Below, in pieces: positions 63,335 through 64,000 of a stretch of DNA of 64,000 bases. The notes beneath the pieces are model-generated. The model worked only from the letters and a program-made list of their open reading frames with translations. It did not search any database and was not told where the DNA came from. The DNA is taken from positions 1 through 64,000 of the forward strand of contig NZ_JAVFVT010000040.1 of the NCBI RefSeq assembly GCF_030929555.1. The letters are read 5' to 3'. This DNA is from Paenibacillus sp. LHD-117 (GTDB taxonomy: Bacteria > Bacillota > Bacilli > Paenibacillales > Paenibacillaceae). A program made the position numbers and the translations under genes. Numbering within the stretch: the stretch's first letter is position 1; each line of letters opens with the position of its first letter.

Positions 63335-64000
63335 ATGAAGAAAACGCTTCATATGCTGCTGGTTCTGGCGATGATCGTAGCGGTCGTCGCGGCTTGCAGC
63401 TCGGGGAATAACGGCAACGGAGGGAACAACGCCGCGGAGCCGACCGCGAGCGGCAGCGCGAACGGGGAAGCGAAGGCGACGGAGCCGCCGCAGAAGGTCG
63501 AATTGAAGGTATTCATGAGCTTCCCGCGCTTCAAAGACCAGTTCGAGCAATATTTCGCCCAGTTCAAGGAAAAGCAGCTGGCGGAGAAAAACATCGACGT
63601 CACGATCGAGCTGGAGATGCCGAATGCCGACCAAGCCAAACAAATTCTGCAGTCCCGGCTTTCGTCCGGAGACGCGCCCGACTTGTATACGCTGCACGCG
63701 AACGACATCCCGACGTATTACGACGCCGGGTACGTGGCGGATTTGACGGGTCAGCCGTTCGTCGGCAAGCTGTACGAAGCGGTTACCGAAACGGTCAAAT
63801 ACGATGGGAAAGTCGCTGCGCTGCCGCTCGAAAGCCTGTCGTGGGGGTACCTGTACAACAAAACGATCTTCAATGAACACGGCATAACCCCTCCGCAGAC
63901 GCTGGACGAGATGAAGGCAGCGGTAGAGAAGCTGCAAGCCGCGGACGTCAAACCTTTCCTGCTTGCCTTCCAAGAATCGTGGATTCCTCAGCTCATGATG
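63335..64000 (+). CDS. Sugar-binding lipoprotein of an ABC transporter, N-terminal part (cut by window end)
   Basis: 222 codons to the window edge. The signal MKKTLHMLLVLAMIVAVVAAC carries a VVAAC lipobox (Cys21), then an Asn/Gly/Ala linker and a family 1 binding domain (LQSRLSSGDAPDLYTLHAND, LPLESLSWGYLYNKTIFNEH). It starts 6 bases after AGGGGG. Being downstream of a YesM/YesN-type pair, it likely begins the importer served by the secreted GH5 and GH3 enzymes. The permease genes would lie beyond the window. Confidence 0.9.
   Translation, partial: MKKTLHMLLVLAMIVAVVAACSSGNNGNGGNNAAEPTASGSANGEAKATEPPQKVELKVFMSFPRFKDQFEQYFAQFKEKQLAEKNIDVTIELEMPNADQAKQILQSRLSSGDAPDLYTLHANDIPTYYDAGYVADLTGQPFVGKLYEAVTETVKYDGKVAALPLESLSWGYLYNKTIFNEHGITPPQTLDEMKAAVEKLQAADVKPFLLAFQESWIPQLMM

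Overview
The window looks like the chromosome of a GC-rich, spore-forming-type Firmicute of the Paenibacillaceae (Cohnella or Paenibacillus-like). This is an inference from several things seen together: three YesM/YesN-type two-component pairs next to carbohydrate ABC transporters, Lpl-type sugar permeases, perfect CcpA-type cre boxes, a CIRCE element, a yybP-ykoY riboswitch, strong GGAGG ribosome sites, TTG/GTG starts and many intergenic palindromic repeats. No rRNA, tRNA or CRISPR array was seen.

Layout. 1-2.2 kb: the tail of an IS3-type transposase, repeats and a membrane GGDEF protein. 2.4-12.6 kb: first carbohydrate block, with a secreted beta-helix protein behind a cre box, a membrane-anchored SurA-like protein, a MalFG-type permease pair, a binding lipoprotein and a YesM/YesN-type pair. 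12.7-18.1 kb: a CBS protein, then an operon of a GAF-PAS-GGDEF-EAL protein, a TPP enzyme and an AhpD/CMD-like protein, preceded by a leader with two consecutive terminator-like hairpins. 18.1-22.7 kb: a 273-bp MITE-like element, an ABC exporter, htpG under a perfect CIRCE operator, and a 52-bp x 9.6 tandem array. 22.7-40.7 kb: second carbohydrate block, with an AraC regulator and methyltransferase facing a GH31 alpha-xylosidase, then GH95 alpha-fucosidase, GH3, a YesM/YesN-type pair and an Lpl-type ABC transporter. This set fits uptake and trimming of fucosylated xyloglucan oligosaccharides. 40.7-53.1 kb: housekeeping and stress genes (a His-rich protein, a ClpP paralogue, an ECF sigma factor, HAD phosphatase, SWIM/SNF2 helicase, DinB-like, LLM oxidoreductase, M15 peptidase, thioredoxin-like, riboswitch-controlled TerC, tdk, GNAT). 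53.3-64 kb: third carbohydrate block, with a cre box, a secreted GH5 with six discoidin-like modules, a secreted multidomain GH3, a YesM/YesN-type pair and the start of a binding lipoprotein cut by the window end.

How the parts work together (inferred): secreted hydrolases cut plant polysaccharide, lipoproteins capture the oligosaccharides, ABC permeases import them, and intracellular GH31, GH95 and GH3 enzymes finish degradation. YesM-type kinases sense, YesN/AraC-type regulators switch on, and CcpA probably represses when better sugars are present.

The most unusual signals are: (1) a family of about 183-bp intergenic elements in which a 9-base box occurs four times with exact 50/74/50 spacing and mirror symmetry, while the box sequence differs between elements but matches within each; (2) the 52-bp array with a GTACGA-AAAA-TCGTAC hairpin in nearly every unit; (3) a GH5 catalytic domain split by three discoidin modules; (4) the hairpin-rich leader of the c-di-GMP operon; (5) CIRCE control of htpG.
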